A DNA stretch of 64,000 nt from Pyxidicoccus parkwaysis (lineage in GTDB: Bacteria; Myxococcota; Myxococcia; Myxococcales; Myxococcaceae), in assembly GCF_017301735.1 (NCBI RefSeq), contig NZ_CP071090.1, positions 5,756,001-5,820,000 of the forward strand, read 5' to 3'. A program made the translations under genes and the position numbers. Each line of letters begins with the position of its first letter. Within the stretch, counting starts at the first letter, position 1. The notes below the pieces were generated by a model that was not told the DNA's origin, made no database searches, and saw only the letters and a list, made by a program, of their open reading frames with translations. This document shows, piece by piece, positions 62,242 to 64,000 of the stretch.

Positions 62242-64000
<1,759 letters not shown>

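Overview
The window is high-GC (roughly 70%) chromosomal DNA. Gene content points to a Myxococcus-type myxobacterium: an AglZ gliding-motility gene with a pseudo-receiver and very long coiled coil, TolQ/TolR-type stator genes, a eukaryotic-like Ser/Thr kinase, a KaiC-like ATPase, and GTG starts with GTGA/ATGA stop-start overlaps. Species was not determined. No tRNA, rRNA, CRISPR array or prophage was seen.

Layout. 1-17.6 kb, almost all on the minus strand: end of a DksA-like gene; a TolQ-TolR-TolR proton-channel trio; dprA-topA; a CpoB-like/LysM envelope pair; pgeF; a plus-strand diguanylate cyclase with a CxxCH haem-c motif; HtrA protease plus SGNH hydrolase; a GH57 branching enzyme with a DUF4912 repeat protein. 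17.7-25.6 kb, plus strand: a glycosyltransferase with a long repetitive tail, then aglZ. 25.8-35.2 kb: a small membrane protein, MoxR ATPase, patatin, ilvE, a second AAA ATPase, and an operon of degenerate Fic, endonuclease IV, DHH phosphoesterase and cysteine desulfurase. 35.2-40.3 kb, minus strand: KaiC-like ATPase coupled to a receiver-histidine kinase, a 58-residue protein gene too short for routine ORF calling, and a TPR protein coupled to a Ser/Thr kinase.

40.3-45.4 kb, plus strand: a 6S RNA gene with a good promoter directly upstream of 5-formyl-THF cyclo-ligase, as in many bacteria, then a YmdB-like phosphoesterase, tyrS, an EndoU-like secreted protein and an unknown anchored protein. 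45.4-54.1 kb, minus strand: a 2,018-residue alpha-2-macroglobulin, a group II intron encoding a reverse transcriptase, and rlmE. The intron sits between the rlmE downstream hairpin and the macroglobulin start codon. 54.2-58.2 kb is accessory: two small proteins, a Tat-exported NHL-repeat protein, an unknown protein, an orphan HAE/PC deaminase-like protein with its own promoter, and a methyltransferase. 58.2-64 kb: an M35 metalloprotease lipoprotein, an acyl-CoA dehydrogenase with a palindromic operator, and the start of an RND efflux operon with an operator inside its promoter.

Most interesting: the intron/macroglobulin junction, the orphan deaminase, the haem-c diguanylate cyclase, the catalytically degenerate Fic protein, and the 45-bp-period repeat expansions in two divergent neighbours beside aglZ.
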